From Candidatus Dadabacteria bacterium (GTDB taxonomy: Bacteria; Desulfobacterota_D; UBA1144; Nemesobacterales; UBA2774): 34,558 bases of DNA. The position numbers and the translations under genes are program-made. Positions 24,046 through 32,702 of the stretch are shown one piece after another. The notes beneath the pieces are model-generated. The model worked only from the letters and a program-made list of their open reading frames with translations. It did no database searches and was not told the origin of the DNA. The stretch's first letter is position 1. Each line of letters begins with the position of its first letter. Location: positions 1 to 34,558 of the forward strand of contig JAHKKQ010000010.1 of assembly GCA_020027805.1 (NCBI GenBank), in the 5' to 3' direction.

Positions 24046-25238
24046 AGGGATGCGACATTCTCATCGTAGGCGCGGGGATAACGGGGCTCGCCGTAGCGCG
24101 GGAGCTCGTCAGCCGCGGGGCGGGCGATATTCTCGTCATAGAGAAGGAGCAGGGGCTCGGGGCGCACGCGAGCGGGAGGAACAGCGGGGTGCTTCACGCG
24201 GGGATCTACTACTCCCCCGGCACGAACAGGGCAAGGTTCTGCGTCGAGGGGAACCGGCTCATGAAGGAGTATTGCCGGGAGAGGGGCCTCACGCTTAAAG
24301 AAACCGGCAAGGTAATCGTGCCGGACACAGATGAGAAAGAAGAAGCCCTCGACGAGCTCAGGCGGAGGGCCGATTCCTCGGGGGCGAGGTCATATCTCAT
24401 CGGCACGAAAGAGCTCCTCGACATAGAGCCGCACGCAGCGCCCAGAGCCAAGGCCCTCTATTCCCCGGACACGGCGGTCGTCGACCCCGTTCAAATCCTC
24501 GGTGAAATGAAAAGGGAGCTGGAAGAAGGGGGAAGGGTGAGGTTTCTTTTCGGCACCTCTTTCGTTTCGCTCGCGGGTACGGGTACGGCTGTGACGAGCG
24601 CGGGGAATATAAAGTTCGCGAAGCTCGTCAATGCCGCAGGCACTTTCGCCGACAGGGTTGCCGGGGCCTTCGGCATAGGCCGGAACTACAGGGTGCTCCC
24701 GTTCAAGGGTACTTATAAAAAACTGAAAAAGGAGAAATCCTATCTCGTCAGGGGGAACATATACCCCGTCCCCGACCTGAGAAACCCGTTCCTGGGCGTG
24801 CACTTCACGAGGAGCGTCCGGGACGACGTGTACATAGGCCCGACGGCGATCCCCGTGCTCGGCAGGGAGGAATACGGGTTCATGGACGACCTCTCTCTTG
24901 AGTCGCTTTCGATACTATTCCGGGACGGAGTCCTCTTCTTCGCGAACGAAGCCTTCAGGGGCGCCGCCCTTACGGAGATAAGGAAGTATTCCGCGCGGAA
25001 TCTCCTGAAAGAGGCGAGGGGGCTTCTTCCCGGGATCGGCATTGACGACATCGAGGACACGCCCAAGAGCGGCATACGCCCCCAGCTCGTCGACTGGGAT
25101 ACGAAAAAGCTCGTGACCGATTTCGTCGTGATAAAGGACGGCGACTCGATCCATATACTGAACGCCATATCCCCCGCATTCACCTGCTCCATGGCCTTCG
25201 CGGGGTATACGGTCGCTATGCTCCTGGGCCACACATAG
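24027..25238 (+). CDS. lhgO: L-2-hydroxyglutarate oxidase-like FAD oxidoreductase
   Basis: This 403-residue enzyme belongs to the DAO-type FAD oxidoreductases. GAGITG (15-20) binds FAD, and HASGRNSGVLHAGIYYSPG is the LhgO/L2HGDH signature. Family members oxidise L-2-hydroxyglutarate to 2-oxoglutarate and pass electrons to oxygen or the quinone pool. Length is normal. The start is notable: the first eight codons, the ATG and the Shine-Dalgarno sequence GGAAGGA lie inside a dispersed repeat. No other start lies between this ATG and the FAD motif, and the longer upstream frame reads only through repeats. The name is by family resemblance; related glycerol-3-phosphate-type oxidases are the alternative. 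Confidence 0.88.
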   Translation: MSAHREQGCDILIVGAGITGLAVARELVSRGAGDILVIEKEQGLGAHASGRNSGVLHAGIYYSPGTNRARFCVEGNRLMKEYCRERGLTLKETGKVIVPDTDEKEEALDELRRRADSSGARSYLIGTKELLDIEPHAAPRAKALYSPDTAVVDPVQILGEMKRELEEGGRVRFLFGTSFVSLAGTGTAVTSAGNIKFAKLVNAAGTFADRVAGAFGIGRNYRVLPFKGTYKKLKKEKSYLVRGNIYPVPDLRNPFLGVHFTRSVRDDVYIGPTAIPVLGREEYGFMDDLSLESLSILFRDGVLFFANEAFRGAALTEIRKYSARNLLKEARGLLPGIGIDDIEDTPKSGIRPQLVDWDTKKLVTDFVVIKDGDSIHILNAISPAFTCSMAFAGYTVAMLLGHT

Positions 25239-25608
25239 CATGATTTCACGCTCTCGATCTCACTCCGCAGCAAATCATAAGTCGTCATGCTGAACTTGTT
25301 TCAGCATCTCGTCTTTTATTCTTTTCTCCCTCCTTTTGTAAAGGAGGGTGAGGGTGGATTTTGCCCTAACGCATTCCGGTCTATTAATACATTCTTCTAT
25401 TTCTAACATAAACTTGATGCTTCTTAAAACCCATATAAAATTACTAGGGTTCGTGAGGGGATAGTTTAAAAATATCATCCTTCGACAAGCTCAGGACGAA
25501 CGGGAATATATAGCTAAGGTGCCCCCTCACCTTAATCCTCTCCCACGCTGGGGAGAGGAAATTGTGTATTGGAGATCCAGAGGAGTTTGGTGCGCTCCGA
25601 GGTAGCTG
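25239..25608. other. Intergenic region of several short palindromic repeats
   Basis: This 370-base gap holds ATGCTGAA-CTTGT-TTCAGCAT (25287-25307), CCCTCCTTT-TGT-AAAGGAGGG (25328-25348), a family B start CCTTCGACAAGCTCAGGACGAACGGG (25479-25504) and CCTCTCCC..GGGGAGAGG (about 25537-25558). The hairpin at 25328 has a T-run on its left, so it could act as a terminator. No gene is supported. Confidence 0.65.
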
Positions 25609-26898
25609 ATGCCCGAATTGAGAATATTACGCACGTACGTCGATGTGCCTGATTCGCATACGATCGGTTCATATATATCCCGCGGCGGCTATACGGCGCT
25701 CCCGAAGGCTCTCGGGATGAAGCCTGAGGAAATAATAGAAGAGGTAAAGAAGGCGGGTCTCAGGGGGAGGGGAGGCGCGGGGTTCCCGACCGGGGTGAAG
25801 TGGGGCTTCATACAGAGGGACTCGAAGAAACCGATATACCTCTGCTGCAACGCCGACGAAAGCGAGCCCGGGAGCTTCAAGGACAGGGAGATACTCGAGC
25901 GCGACCCTCACCAGATGCTGGAAGGGATTATAATCGGCTGCTACACGATAAATTCGCACAAGTCATACATATACATAAGGGGCGAGATGCCCTACGGCGC
26001 CAGTATTATAGAGGGTGCGATCGGGGAGGCCTACGAGAAAGGCTACCTCGGGAAGAACATCCTCGACTCGGGCTTCGATTTGGACGTCGTGCTCTTCAGG
26101 GGCGCGGGCGCGTACATATGCGGGGAGGAGACGGGGCTCCTCGAATCCATAGAAGGGAAGAACGGAGAGCCCAGGCCCAAGCCGCCGTTCCCTGCACAGA
26201 TAGGGCTCTTCGGCTGCCCAACTATAGTAAACAACGTGGAAACGCTCGCGTGCGTCCCTCACATAATCAACCGCGGCTCCGAGTGGTTCTCTTCGATAGG
26301 CATACCCAAGAACACGGGCACAAAGATATACGGCCTCTGCGGCAATATTAACAAGCCGGGTCTCTACGAGCTCCCCCTCGGCATCACTCTCCGCGATCTC
26401 ATCAACGTGTACGGCGAAGGTATACCGGGCGGAAGAACCGTGAAGGCGGTATCTCCCGGAGGCTCTTCCGCGGCCGTCCTCTCGGCGGACGAGCTCGATA
26501 TAACTATGGACTTCGATTCCCTTGCCGCCGCCGGATCGATGCTCGGGACGGCTGGCGTTACAGTGATGGACGATACCACGTGCATGGTGAGGGTCGCCCA
26601 GAACCTGGCCCACTTCTACAGGGACGAGTCCTGCGGGCAGTGCGTCCAGTGCAGGGAAGGCACCTGGTGGCTAGAGAAGATGCTAACGAGCATAGAGGAA
26701 GGGAAGGGGAGGATGGAGCACATAGACACGCTCCTCGACGCGTGCTACCAGATGAGGGGGACGACTATCTGCGCGCTCGCCGACGGGTGCGCGATGCCCA
26801 TCGAATCCATAGTCAAGAAATTCCGCCACGAGTTCGAGGACCACGTACGCCTGGGCGGGTGTCCCTTCGAGAGGAAGACATTAGGGGAGTGGGTGTGA
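25609..26898 (+). CDS. nuoF: NADH-quinone oxidoreductase subunit F
   Basis: NuoF is the NADH-oxidising subunit of complex I: it binds NADH and FMN and holds the N3 4Fe-4S cluster at the cytoplasmic side. The 429 residues are standard. GRGGAGFPTG near 53-62 binds NADH. CNADESEPG and the AYICGEET stretch bind FMN. Cys342, Cys345, Cys348 and Cys388 (ESCGQCVQC..TTICALAD) are the cluster ligands. No nuoE lies upstream and no nuoG downstream, although the usual order is nuoEFG. The gene may serve a dispersed complex I or an NAD-dependent hydrogenase or formate dehydrogenase module elsewhere. The Shine-Dalgarno sequence is a weak GAGG. Confidence 0.94.
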   Translation: MPELRILRTYVDVPDSHTIGSYISRGGYTALPKALGMKPEEIIEEVKKAGLRGRGGAGFPTGVKWGFIQRDSKKPIYLCCNADESEPGSFKDREILERDPHQMLEGIIIGCYTINSHKSYIYIRGEMPYGASIIEGAIGEAYEKGYLGKNILDSGFDLDVVLFRGAGAYICGEETGLLESIEGKNGEPRPKPPFPAQIGLFGCPTIVNNVETLACVPHIINRGSEWFSSIGIPKNTGTKIYGLCGNINKPGLYELPLGITLRDLINVYGEGIPGGRTVKAVSPGGSSAAVLSADELDITMDFDSLAAAGSMLGTAGVTVMDDTTCMVRVAQNLAHFYRDESCGQCVQCREGTWWLEKMLTSIEEGKGRMEHIDTLLDACYQMRGTTICALADGCAMPIESIVKKFRHEFEDHVRLGGCPFERKTLGEWV

Positions 26899-27015
26899 GT
26901 CAAAGCGTGGTGCTGCGGGCGCATTACCGCGCCAGTGCGCGAGCCTTTGCTTCCGGAATATGGCTCTTCTTATAGAACTCTCCCAATCCGGTATTCGCCG
27001 GGGCAGCTTTTCTAT

Positions 27016-27171
27016 TTAAACTGACAGCTCGTCGTCCTTCATGGATTTTCTAAACCCTTTTATCCCCTTGCCGAGGGACGCGCCTAGGTCGCCCAGCCTG
27101 CTTGGGCCGAATATAAGAAGCAGTATTACAAGGATTATTAAAAGCTCGGGCAGCCCGAAATGTCCAAACAT
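27016..27171 (-). CDS. tatA: TatA-family twin-arginine translocase subunit
   Basis: A 51-residue protein reads MFGHFGLPELLIILVILLLI, then FGPSRLGDLGASLGKGIKGFRKS and a short acidic-polar tail. This is the TatA/E pattern: a short N-terminal membrane helix, the FGP-x-(R/K)-L-x2-L hinge, then an amphipathic helix. It forms the protein-conducting part of the Tat pathway, which exports folded, often cofactor-bearing proteins. The C-terminal tail is unusually short. No tatB or tatC is adjacent. GGAGAG lies 9 bases before the ATG. It converges on nuoF with a 117-base gap. Confidence 0.88.
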   Translation of the reverse strand: MFGHFGLPELLIILVILLLIFGPSRLGDLGASLGKGIKGFRKSMKDDELSV

Positions 27172-27186
27172 GTTCTTATCTCTCCA

Positions 27187-27214
27187 CATATAAAGTACAG
27201 ATGTTCCGGGTCAA
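27187..27214 (-). promoter_or_regulatory. Possible promoter for tatA
   Basis: On the minus strand TTGACC (27209-27214) is followed after 16 bases by TATATG (27187-27192), 15 bases before the tatA ATG. A second TTGACA at 27215-27220 is directly upstream. The short leader leaves little room for the Shine-Dalgarno sequence, so the exact boxes are uncertain. Confidence 0.35.
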
Positions 27215-27270
27215 TGTCAATTATGGTCCCTACGGGGCTCCATGCTTAATCCTACCCATTCATCCTTCGA

Positions 27271-27460
27271 CCCTTCGACCCTTCGACAAGCTTCCGGCTT
27301 CGCTATCCTCCTATGCTAAAGCTTCGGAGGATAAAAGGCTACGCCGGACAAGCAGGGCGAACGGGGCGGCGAGTCGCCGGGGACATACGAAAATGCCGCA
27401 TTTGCCGGTTTAGGCTGAGGAGGTGCGGAAGGATCGTATACGAGCACACAATGTGTGCCG
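27271..27460. repeat. Dispersed repeat, family B copy 2, longest
   Basis: 27271-27365 equals 10411-10505 except at three bases by eye. The element continues through GGCGAGTCGCC and GAGGAGGTGCGGAAGGATCGTATACGAG to a CACACAATGTGTG palindrome. The start codon used in the 24014 copy is ACG here. Confidence 0.8.
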
Positions 27461-27494
27461 CAGGTTCCGCGCCCCACCTCACAGCAAATATTCC

Positions 27495-27523
27495 TTGACA
27501 CCCATACGCCTGAGTTCCATACT
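27495..27523 (+). promoter_or_regulatory. Possible promoter for the DUF883 gene
   Basis: A perfect TTGACA (27495-27500) precedes CATACT (27518-27523, four of six consensus bases) by 17 bases. The ATG is at 27545, giving a short leader with AGGGAGA. Confidence 0.45.
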
Positions 27524-27544
27524 TAATAATAACAGGGAGAAAAC

Positions 27545-27862
27545 ATGAAAGATAACGGACGGGTCAAAGAAAACATTGATACGCTCAAGGATGAAGTGCT
27601 CAGGCTGAAGCAAGAATTCTCGAACGTTTCCGACAACATACTCGATATCAGCCGCAAGGCTTATAAGACGGGGAACAAGAGGCTCGGGCACGAGGCCAAG
27701 AGGCTCCACGCGGAGCTCGGCGAGGGGCTCGAGAGCGCGCGCAGGATCGGCGGCACCGGCATAGACGCCGTCGAGACCAGGATCACGCAGAAACCGCTGC
27801 TCAGCGTATTGATCGCTTTCCTCATAGGCGTGCTCGCCGGAAAGCTGATGGACCGCGATTAA
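27545..27862 (+). CDS. DUF883 / YqjD-ElaB-like membrane-anchored protein
   Basis: This 105-residue protein has a charged amphipathic N-terminal coiled coil (about 1-80) and a single C-terminal membrane helix, KPLLSVLIAFLIGVLAGKLM, with the Gly-rich spacing seen in YqjD and ElaB. Those E. coli proteins tether ribosomes to the inner membrane in stationary phase and may brace the membrane. CAGGGAGA lies just upstream of the ATG. An MgtC-like gene follows after 44 bases on the same strand, so cotranscription is likely. Confidence 0.82.
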   Translation: MKDNGRVKENIDTLKDEVLRLKQEFSNVSDNILDISRKAYKTGNKRLGHEAKRLHAELGEGLESARRIGGTGIDAVETRITQKPLLSVLIAFLIGVLAGKLMDRD

Positions 27863-27906
27863 AGCCGCAGTTTTCAAAATCGCTTAATTCCGGGGGATGT
27901 GCGAGA

Positions 27907-28392
27907 ATGGATGCAGCACAGATAGCGAGTTCCCTATCTCTCGAGCTAAAGATACTCCTCTATGTCGTCATATCCATGCTCCTGGGCGCGGCTGTGGGCC
28001 TCGACCGTGAGCTCGCGGACAAGCCCGCGGGTATCCGCACGCACATGCTGGTCGCGGGATCGGCGACGCTCCTCGTATGTTTAGGCAAAATCATGGTTCC
28101 GTCCTTCGGCCTGAGCGACGCCGCTCTCGGCTCGGACCCCCTCAGGATAATAGGCGCTATAATCACGGGCGTGAGCTTCCTCGGGGCCGGTACGATAATT
28201 AGAAGTGGAGGAGAGGACAGGGTCAAGGGTCTTACGACCGCGGCCGCGCTGCTCTTCGTCGCATCGGTCGGGATATGCGTGGCCTTATCCAAGCTCCTAT
28301 TAGCCATAGGCGTGACTGTCATCGCGCTCGCGACGCTGAGAGGCGTCGTCTATCTCGAGAAGAAGTTCGGATTCGGGAGGAAGGAATTTTGA
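27907..28392 (+). CDS. MgtC/SapB-family membrane protein
   Basis: This 161-residue membrane protein carries the MgtC signatures GLDRELADKPAGIRTHMLV and GVSFLGAGTIIR, with four to five hydrophobic segments. MgtC-like proteins are linked to Mg2+ or acid stress and, in pathogens, to intracellular survival; they are not themselves confirmed transporters. The C-terminal ACT-like domain of full MgtC is missing, as in the short SapB/YhiD-type members. Gap to the DUF883 gene is 44 bases. The ATG has a weak Shine-Dalgarno sequence. Confidence 0.9.
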   Translation: MDAAQIASSLSLELKILLYVVISMLLGAAVGLDRELADKPAGIRTHMLVAGSATLLVCLGKIMVPSFGLSDAALGSDPLRIIGAIITGVSFLGAGTIIRSGGEDRVKGLTTAAALLFVASVGICVALSKLLLAIGVTVIALATLRGVVYLEKKFGFGRKEF

Positions 28393-28555
28393 GAATCCTG
28401 GAAAGACCCAGAGCCGGTTCCTTACGTTTTATAATGCCTCCGAAAACTGAAAAGCGGTTCGTCGTACCTTAAAACCCCGGTTGTGAGAAATCTTGAGATA
28501 TGTTAGGGTTTGTGAAGTGTTTGTATGTCAAATTATGCAATGGGGGTAATGAGAT

Positions 28556-28720
28556 ATGCTTGGTTGGGCTGTCACATTTTTAGTCATAGCGATCGTTGCG
28601 GGCGTGCTCGGCTTCGGAGGAATAGCAGGGGCTGCTACGGGAATAGCGAAGATACTCTTCTTCGTTTTTCTCGTTATATTCATAGTGTCGCTTATTTTCG
28701 GCAGGAAGCCGCGTGTCTGA
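28556..28720 (+). CDS. DUF1328 small membrane protein
   Basis: A 54-residue protein reads MLGWAVTFLVIAIVAGVLGF, then GGIAGAATGIAKILFFVFLV and IFIVSLIFGRKPRV. This is the YtjA/DUF1328 pattern: two hydrophobic helices around a GFGGIAG turn. Function is unknown; relatives are induced under envelope or salt stress in some bacteria. GGGGG lies 8-12 bases before the ATG. It follows the MgtC gene by 163 bases and converges on the NDH-2 gene with a 28-base gap. Confidence 0.88.
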   Translation: MLGWAVTFLVIAIVAGVLGFGGIAGAATGIAKILFFVFLVIFIVSLIFGRKPRV

Positions 28721-28748
28721 GAGGACCGGAGACGAGCCTGAGAATCAA

Positions 28749-30077
28749 TCAGTCCCCGTTATTGCCCTTTTTATTCCCGACGAGAGACGACGGGTAATCG
28801 CCCGTTATCAGCCTCACGCCCCTCTTCCTCGTAAAGTAGTTCCACGCCCACTGGAACAGCACGAGTACCTTGCTGTCGAATTCGATGAGATAGCTGATGT
28901 GGACGAAAGCCCATATGAGCCACGCCGGAAAGCCGGATATCCTTATCCTGCCGAGGTCGGCCACGGCCGCGTTCCTCCCTATGACCGAGAGGCTCCCCTT
29001 ATCTGCGTACCTGAAGGGCTTCGTTTCCTTTCCCGAGAGCCTGTCCCTGATAAGCTCCGCGACGTACCTGCCTTCCTGCATGGCGACAGCGGCGACTCCG
29101 GGGAGGGGCGGACCGCCCGGTGGCGAGAAGCTGGCGAGGTCTCCTATGACGAATATGTCCGGGCGGCCGGGGATTGAGAGATCGGGCCCGACGACGACCC
29201 TTCCGCCTCCGTCTAGCACGGCGCCCGCCCTGCTGGCGAGCACCCTGCCAAGCGGCGAGGCCTTTACCCCGGCCGTCCAGAGTATAGTCCTCGACTCTAT
29301 CTCTTCGCGGATGCCGTCCCTGCTGAGGACCGCGGTATTCCCCGCTATGTCCGTAACCATCGTGTCGAGCCTTATGGTAACGCCCAACCTGCGGAGCGAT
29401 TCCGCGGCCTTTTCCGAAAGGTCCTTCGGATATGACGGGAGCACCAGGCCCCGGCCCTCGACGAGAATTATTTCGGCCTTCCCGGTATCGATGTTCCTGA
29501 AGTCCTGCCTGAGCGTGGTGCGCGTGAGTTCCCCGATGGTGCCCGCCATTTCCACCCCTGTCGGGCCGGCCCCGATTATGAGGAACGTCATCCACTCTTT
29601 TTGTACCTCGGGGTCGGGCTCCCGCTCGGCGGCTTCGAACGAGAGGAGTATCTTCCTTCTTATCTCGAGGGCGTCTTCGACGGTCTTGAGACCCGGCGCG
29701 GACCTGGCCCATTCCTCGTGACCGAAATAGTGGTGGCTCGATCCCGTTGCGACTATCAGCGTATCATAGGTGACTATGCCGTCCCTGAGCACGACCGCCT
29801 TTTCGTCGGGCACTATGTCCGTCACCTCCGCCTGAAAAACGCGGGTGTTCTTATACCTGCTCAGCACCATGCGGAGAGGGGAGGCTATCTCCCCGGGCGA
29901 GAGCCAGCCCGCGGCGACCTGATACAGGAGCGGCTGGAAGAGATGGAAGTTCCTCTTGTCTATGAGCGTTACCCTGATTCCGGAACGGGAGAGCGTTTTT
30001 GAGGCATAGAGCCCTCCGAACCCTCCCCCGAGTATGACTACATGGTGATCTCGGCCGCTCTCGTTCGTCACGGGCAT
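28749..30077 (-). CDS. ndh: Type II NADH dehydrogenase
   Basis: This 442-residue FAD enzyme moves electrons from NADH to quinone without pumping protons. It has GGGFGG (17-22) for FAD, FQPLLYQVAAG (47-57), a family marker, GAGPTG (169-174) for NADH, and VIGDLAS in the C-terminal FAD segment. The last 60 residues hold a hydrophobic stretch (GFPAWLIWAFVHISYLIEF) that anchors it to the inner membrane. Length matches bacterial NDH-2. Its presence beside an isolated nuoF suggests a branched NADH-oxidising chain. It is divergent from the antiporter gene; the Shine-Dalgarno sequence is poorly placed. Confidence 0.92.
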   Translation of the reverse strand: MPVTNESGRDHHVVILGGGFGGLYASKTLSRSGIRVTLIDKRNFHLFQPLLYQVAAGWLSPGEIASPLRMVLSRYKNTRVFQAEVTDIVPDEKAVVLRDGIVTYDTLIVATGSSHHYFGHEEWARSAPGLKTVEDALEIRRKILLSFEAAEREPDPEVQKEWMTFLIIGAGPTGVEMAGTIGELTRTTLRQDFRNIDTGKAEIILVEGRGLVLPSYPKDLSEKAAESLRRLGVTIRLDTMVTDIAGNTAVLSRDGIREEIESRTILWTAGVKASPLGRVLASRAGAVLDGGGRVVVGPDLSIPGRPDIFVIGDLASFSPPGGPPLPGVAAVAMQEGRYVAELIRDRLSGKETKPFRYADKGSLSVIGRNAAVADLGRIRISGFPAWLIWAFVHISYLIEFDSKVLVLFQWAWNYFTRKRGVRLITGDYPSSLVGNKKGNNGD

Positions 30078-30307
30078 ATATAACTAGTATCCCTGACGGC
30101 CGTGGAATTCAGAAATGGAAATCCACTACGTCCGGAATCTTCCTGATTTACGTCCGCGCCGGAATACCTCTGGATTAAATTCGGGAAAGTTCATACAATT
30201 ATGACAGGCATATCCGCCGGACACGAGCCGGACGGGCCGCGGGGACAGTGTAAATCATCGAAATAGAATAAGGAACGGTAAAACCGGGGGATTCCCGGGG
30301 ACTCTGT

Positions 30308-32134
30308 ATGGGCGAAAGCTTTCTGATCGGATTAGCCGCGATAATAGTGCTCGGCATCGGGGCCTACTGGGTTTCCTGGCGTCTCAGGATACCCGCGATA
30401 CTCCTCCTCCTGGCTTCGGGATTCTTAGCTGGTCCCGTTACCGGGCTGATAGACCCGGACAGGATATTCGGCGATATACTCCTGCCCGTGGTTTCGGTCT
30501 GTGTCGCCGTGATATTGTTCGAGGGCGGCATGAACCTCAAGTTCTCCGAGCTGAGGGAGATAAGGAGGGTGGTCGTAAGCCTCGTAACTATCGGGGTACT
30601 GGTCACGTGGGCGGTGACGGCTATAGCCGCTTATTTCCTCTTCGGTTTCGAGCACCAGATTGCGGTCCTCCTGGGGGCTATCCTCGTGGTGACGGGTCCC
30701 ACGGTGATCATGCCGCTGCTGCGGAACATAAGGGCGTCGGGGAGGATGGACTCGATAATGAAGTGGGAGGGGATAGTGATCGACCCGATAGGGGCGATGC
30801 TTGCTGTCCTCGTGTTCCAGTCGGTAATTGCGGGCGGCGTCCTGGAGGCGTCGGAGCAGGTCGCTTTCAGCGTGCTCAAGACTGTAATCGTGGGAGGCGC
30901 GATCGGAGTAGCCGGGGCGCGGGCGCTCATAACGATATTGAGGAAATACTGGGTCCCCGACTATCTCCAGAACCCGGTCACGCTCATGATACTTATCGTC
31001 TCTTTCGCGCTCTCGGACTATATACAGCGGGAATCGGGATTCGTCACGGTCACTATAATGGGCATAGTTCTCGCAAACCAGAAGACAGTCAGCGTGAAGC
31101 GCATCATGGAATTCAAGGAGACGCTCAGGGTACTCTTCATTTCGAGCCTCTTTATTATTCTAGCTTCGAGGCTCACCTTTAAAGATCTGGATTTTATACT
31201 GACATACAAGAGCGCGCTCTTCCTCGGAGTGTTGATTTTTATCGCGAGGCCGCTTTGCGTATTCCTGTCCACGCGGGGGAGCGGCTTACAGCTGAAGGAG
31301 AAGCTGTTTCTTTCATGGATGGCGCCCCGCGGCATCGTGGCGGCCGCCGTAGCCTCGGTCTTCGGTCTGAAACTTGTGGGCAGCGGGTTCACGCAGGCGG
31401 ATCACCTGGTCAGCATTACGTTCCTGGTAATCACGGCCACTGTGCTCGTTTACGGCCTGACCGCGCCCGCCCTCGCAAAGAAGCTCGGCATCGCCAGGCC
31501 CGACCCCCAGGGAATGCTCTTCGTGGGCGCGCACGACTGGGCGAGGGCTATAGCGAAATTCCTCCAGGATGACGGCTTCAAGGTGTCCCTGGTCGATTCC
31601 CACTGGGAGAACGTGTCCTCCGCGCGCAGGGACGGACTAAACGCCTATTACAAAAATATCGTTCTCGACAACGTAGCCGAGGACATAGACTGTGAAGGCA
31701 TAGGCAAGCTCCTCGCGCTCACGTCGAACGACGAAGTGAACTCTCTCGCGGCGCTCAGCTTCGCCGAGACCTTCGGCAGGTCCGAGGTCTATCAGCTCCC
31801 GAAACAATCTGAACGGCTTGATCCGCATGAAGAGAATTACGTCTCGGATCTTTCGGGGAGGTTCTTGTTCAGCCCCGAAGCGACCTTCGAGAATATCACC
31901 AGGAAGTTCGGCTCCGGCGCGGTGATAAAAAAGACGTATATGACGGCCGAGTTCGACTTCAATGCGTTCAGCGGCCGTTACGGGGATAAAGCCATGCCGC
32001 TCTTCCTGATCAAGGAGAACGGGGACCTCCTCGCTTTCGCCAACGATAACCCGCCCGCTCCGCAGCCCGGCCACTGTCTCGTGGCGCTCGTCGCCGAAAT
32101 CACGGAAGTAGTCAGCGTGAGCGAGCCGGCGTAG
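30308..32134 (+). CDS. CPA1-type cation:proton antiporter with a TrkA-N-like domain
   Basis: This 608-residue protein has an N-terminal membrane domain (about 1-395, roughly 12 helices) of the monovalent cation:proton antiporter family. TGPTV (129-133) and IDPIGA (158-163) are the unwound-helix and ion-site motifs. Its C-terminal half has a Rossmann-like RCK/TrkA-N region (from GMLFVGAHDWARAIAKFL) and a further domain resembling TrkA-C. Such proteins exchange Na+ or K+ for H+ and are gated by a nucleotide. The Gly of the GxGxxG motif is partly replaced (VGAHDWAR), so nucleotide binding may be altered. A CCGGGGGATTCCCGGGG palindrome lies just before the ATG and may fold over the ribosome site. 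Confidence 0.85.
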   Translation: MGESFLIGLAAIIVLGIGAYWVSWRLRIPAILLLLASGFLAGPVTGLIDPDRIFGDILLPVVSVCVAVILFEGGMNLKFSELREIRRVVVSLVTIGVLVTWAVTAIAAYFLFGFEHQIAVLLGAILVVTGPTVIMPLLRNIRASGRMDSIMKWEGIVIDPIGAMLAVLVFQSVIAGGVLEASEQVAFSVLKTVIVGGAIGVAGARALITILRKYWVPDYLQNPVTLMILIVSFALSDYIQRESGFVTVTIMGIVLANQKTVSVKRIMEFKETLRVLFISSLFIILASRLTFKDLDFILTYKSALFLGVLIFIARPLCVFLSTRGSGLQLKEKLFLSWMAPRGIVAAAVASVFGLKLVGSGFTQADHLVSITFLVITATVLVYGLTAPALAKKLGIARPDPQGMLFVGAHDWARAIAKFLQDDGFKVSLVDSHWENVSSARRDGLNAYYKNIVLDNVAEDIDCEGIGKLLALTSNDEVNSLAALSFAETFGRSEVYQLPKQSERLDPHEENYVSDLSGRFLFSPEATFENITRKFGSGAVIKKTYMTAEFDFNAFSGRYGDKAMPLFLIKENGDLLAFANDNPPAPQPGHCLVALVAEITEVVSVSEPA

Positions 32135-32172
32135 GATAGTGTCCGGTTCGCGGCTCGGGAGATTCTTTTTGA
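32122..32172 (+). terminator. Possible terminator after the antiporter gene
   Basis: CGAGCCG (32122-32128) pairs with CGGCTCG (32151-32157), followed after ten bases by CTTTTTG. The loop is long and the T-run offset, so it may not terminate. Confidence 0.25.
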
Positions 32173-32232
32173 ACGCATACCCGGAGAAGGAGCCTTAATC
32201 CGAAGGGCCACAAAATAATCCAGGAGGGATAC

Positions 32233-32628
32233 ATGGGAACAGTAACCATCGTGTTAAACGATTCGCCTTATGGGATTGAAAAGCTTTGGAACGCCTTGAG
32301 GTTAGCGCAGGCGCTTATGGTCTCCGGGGAGAAGATCAATTTATTTCTTATGGGGGACTCTGTCGTCGCTGCCAAAGCGGGGCAGGAAACGCCGAAAGGA
32401 TATTACAATGCAGGGGAGATGGTAGCGGATATCGTATCAAAAGACGGCACGGTCAAAGTATGCGGGACGTGTATCAAGGCAAGGGGCATAAGAACCGAGG
32501 AATTGGTGAACGGGGTCCAGGTCGGAAGGATGCTGGAGCTAGCCAGTTGGATCAAAGAAAGCGAGAAGGCGTCGCTTCAGCAATTCCTTCCGCAATTCCT
32601 ACAGCCGCTACACCGGCTCCCAGTATAG
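32233..32628 (+). CDS. DsrE/DsrF-like family protein
   Basis: This 131-residue soluble protein has the DsrE fold: IVLNDSPYG, RLAQAL, an NLFLMGDSV core strand, and two conserved Cys in VCGTCIKARGI. DsrE/TusD-type proteins carry sulfur as persulfides in tRNA thiolation or sulfur oxidation; stand-alone members of this group have unproven roles. The motif VNGVQVGRMLELASWIKES is family-typical. After it comes an unusual 20-residue tail (FLPQFLQPLHRLPV) that most members lack. A strong AGGAGGGA precedes the ATG. Confidence 0.85.
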   Translation: MGTVTIVLNDSPYGIEKLWNALRLAQALMVSGEKINLFLMGDSVVAAKAGQETPKGYYNAGEMVADIVSKDGTVKVCGTCIKARGIRTEELVNGVQVGRMLELASWIKESEKASLQQFLPQFLQPLHRLPV

Positions 32629-32702
32629 AAACCATAAACACAGGTAATAGTCATAGAACTGGCCCTCATATATATTATCTGCGGGACTCAGCCTTTTAAA
32701 AA

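Larger units (their letters stand above)
27172..27544. other. Intergenic region with a long family B repeat
   Basis: This gap between tatA (-) and the DUF883 gene (+) holds a tatA promoter candidate, a complete family B element (27271-27460) and a promoter candidate at 27495-27523. No gene is supported; the 60-70-codon frames here are repeat sequence (for example AKASEDKRLRRT). Confidence 0.7.

Noticed and set aside
27201..27498. Small proteins containing AKASEDKRLRRT
   Set aside because: They are translations of the dispersed family B repeat in both orientations and recur wherever the repeat does.
32580..32628. Frameshift at the end of the DsrE gene
   Set aside because: The tail is unusual for the family, but neither other frame restores a typical DsrE ending, so there is no positive evidence for a shift.
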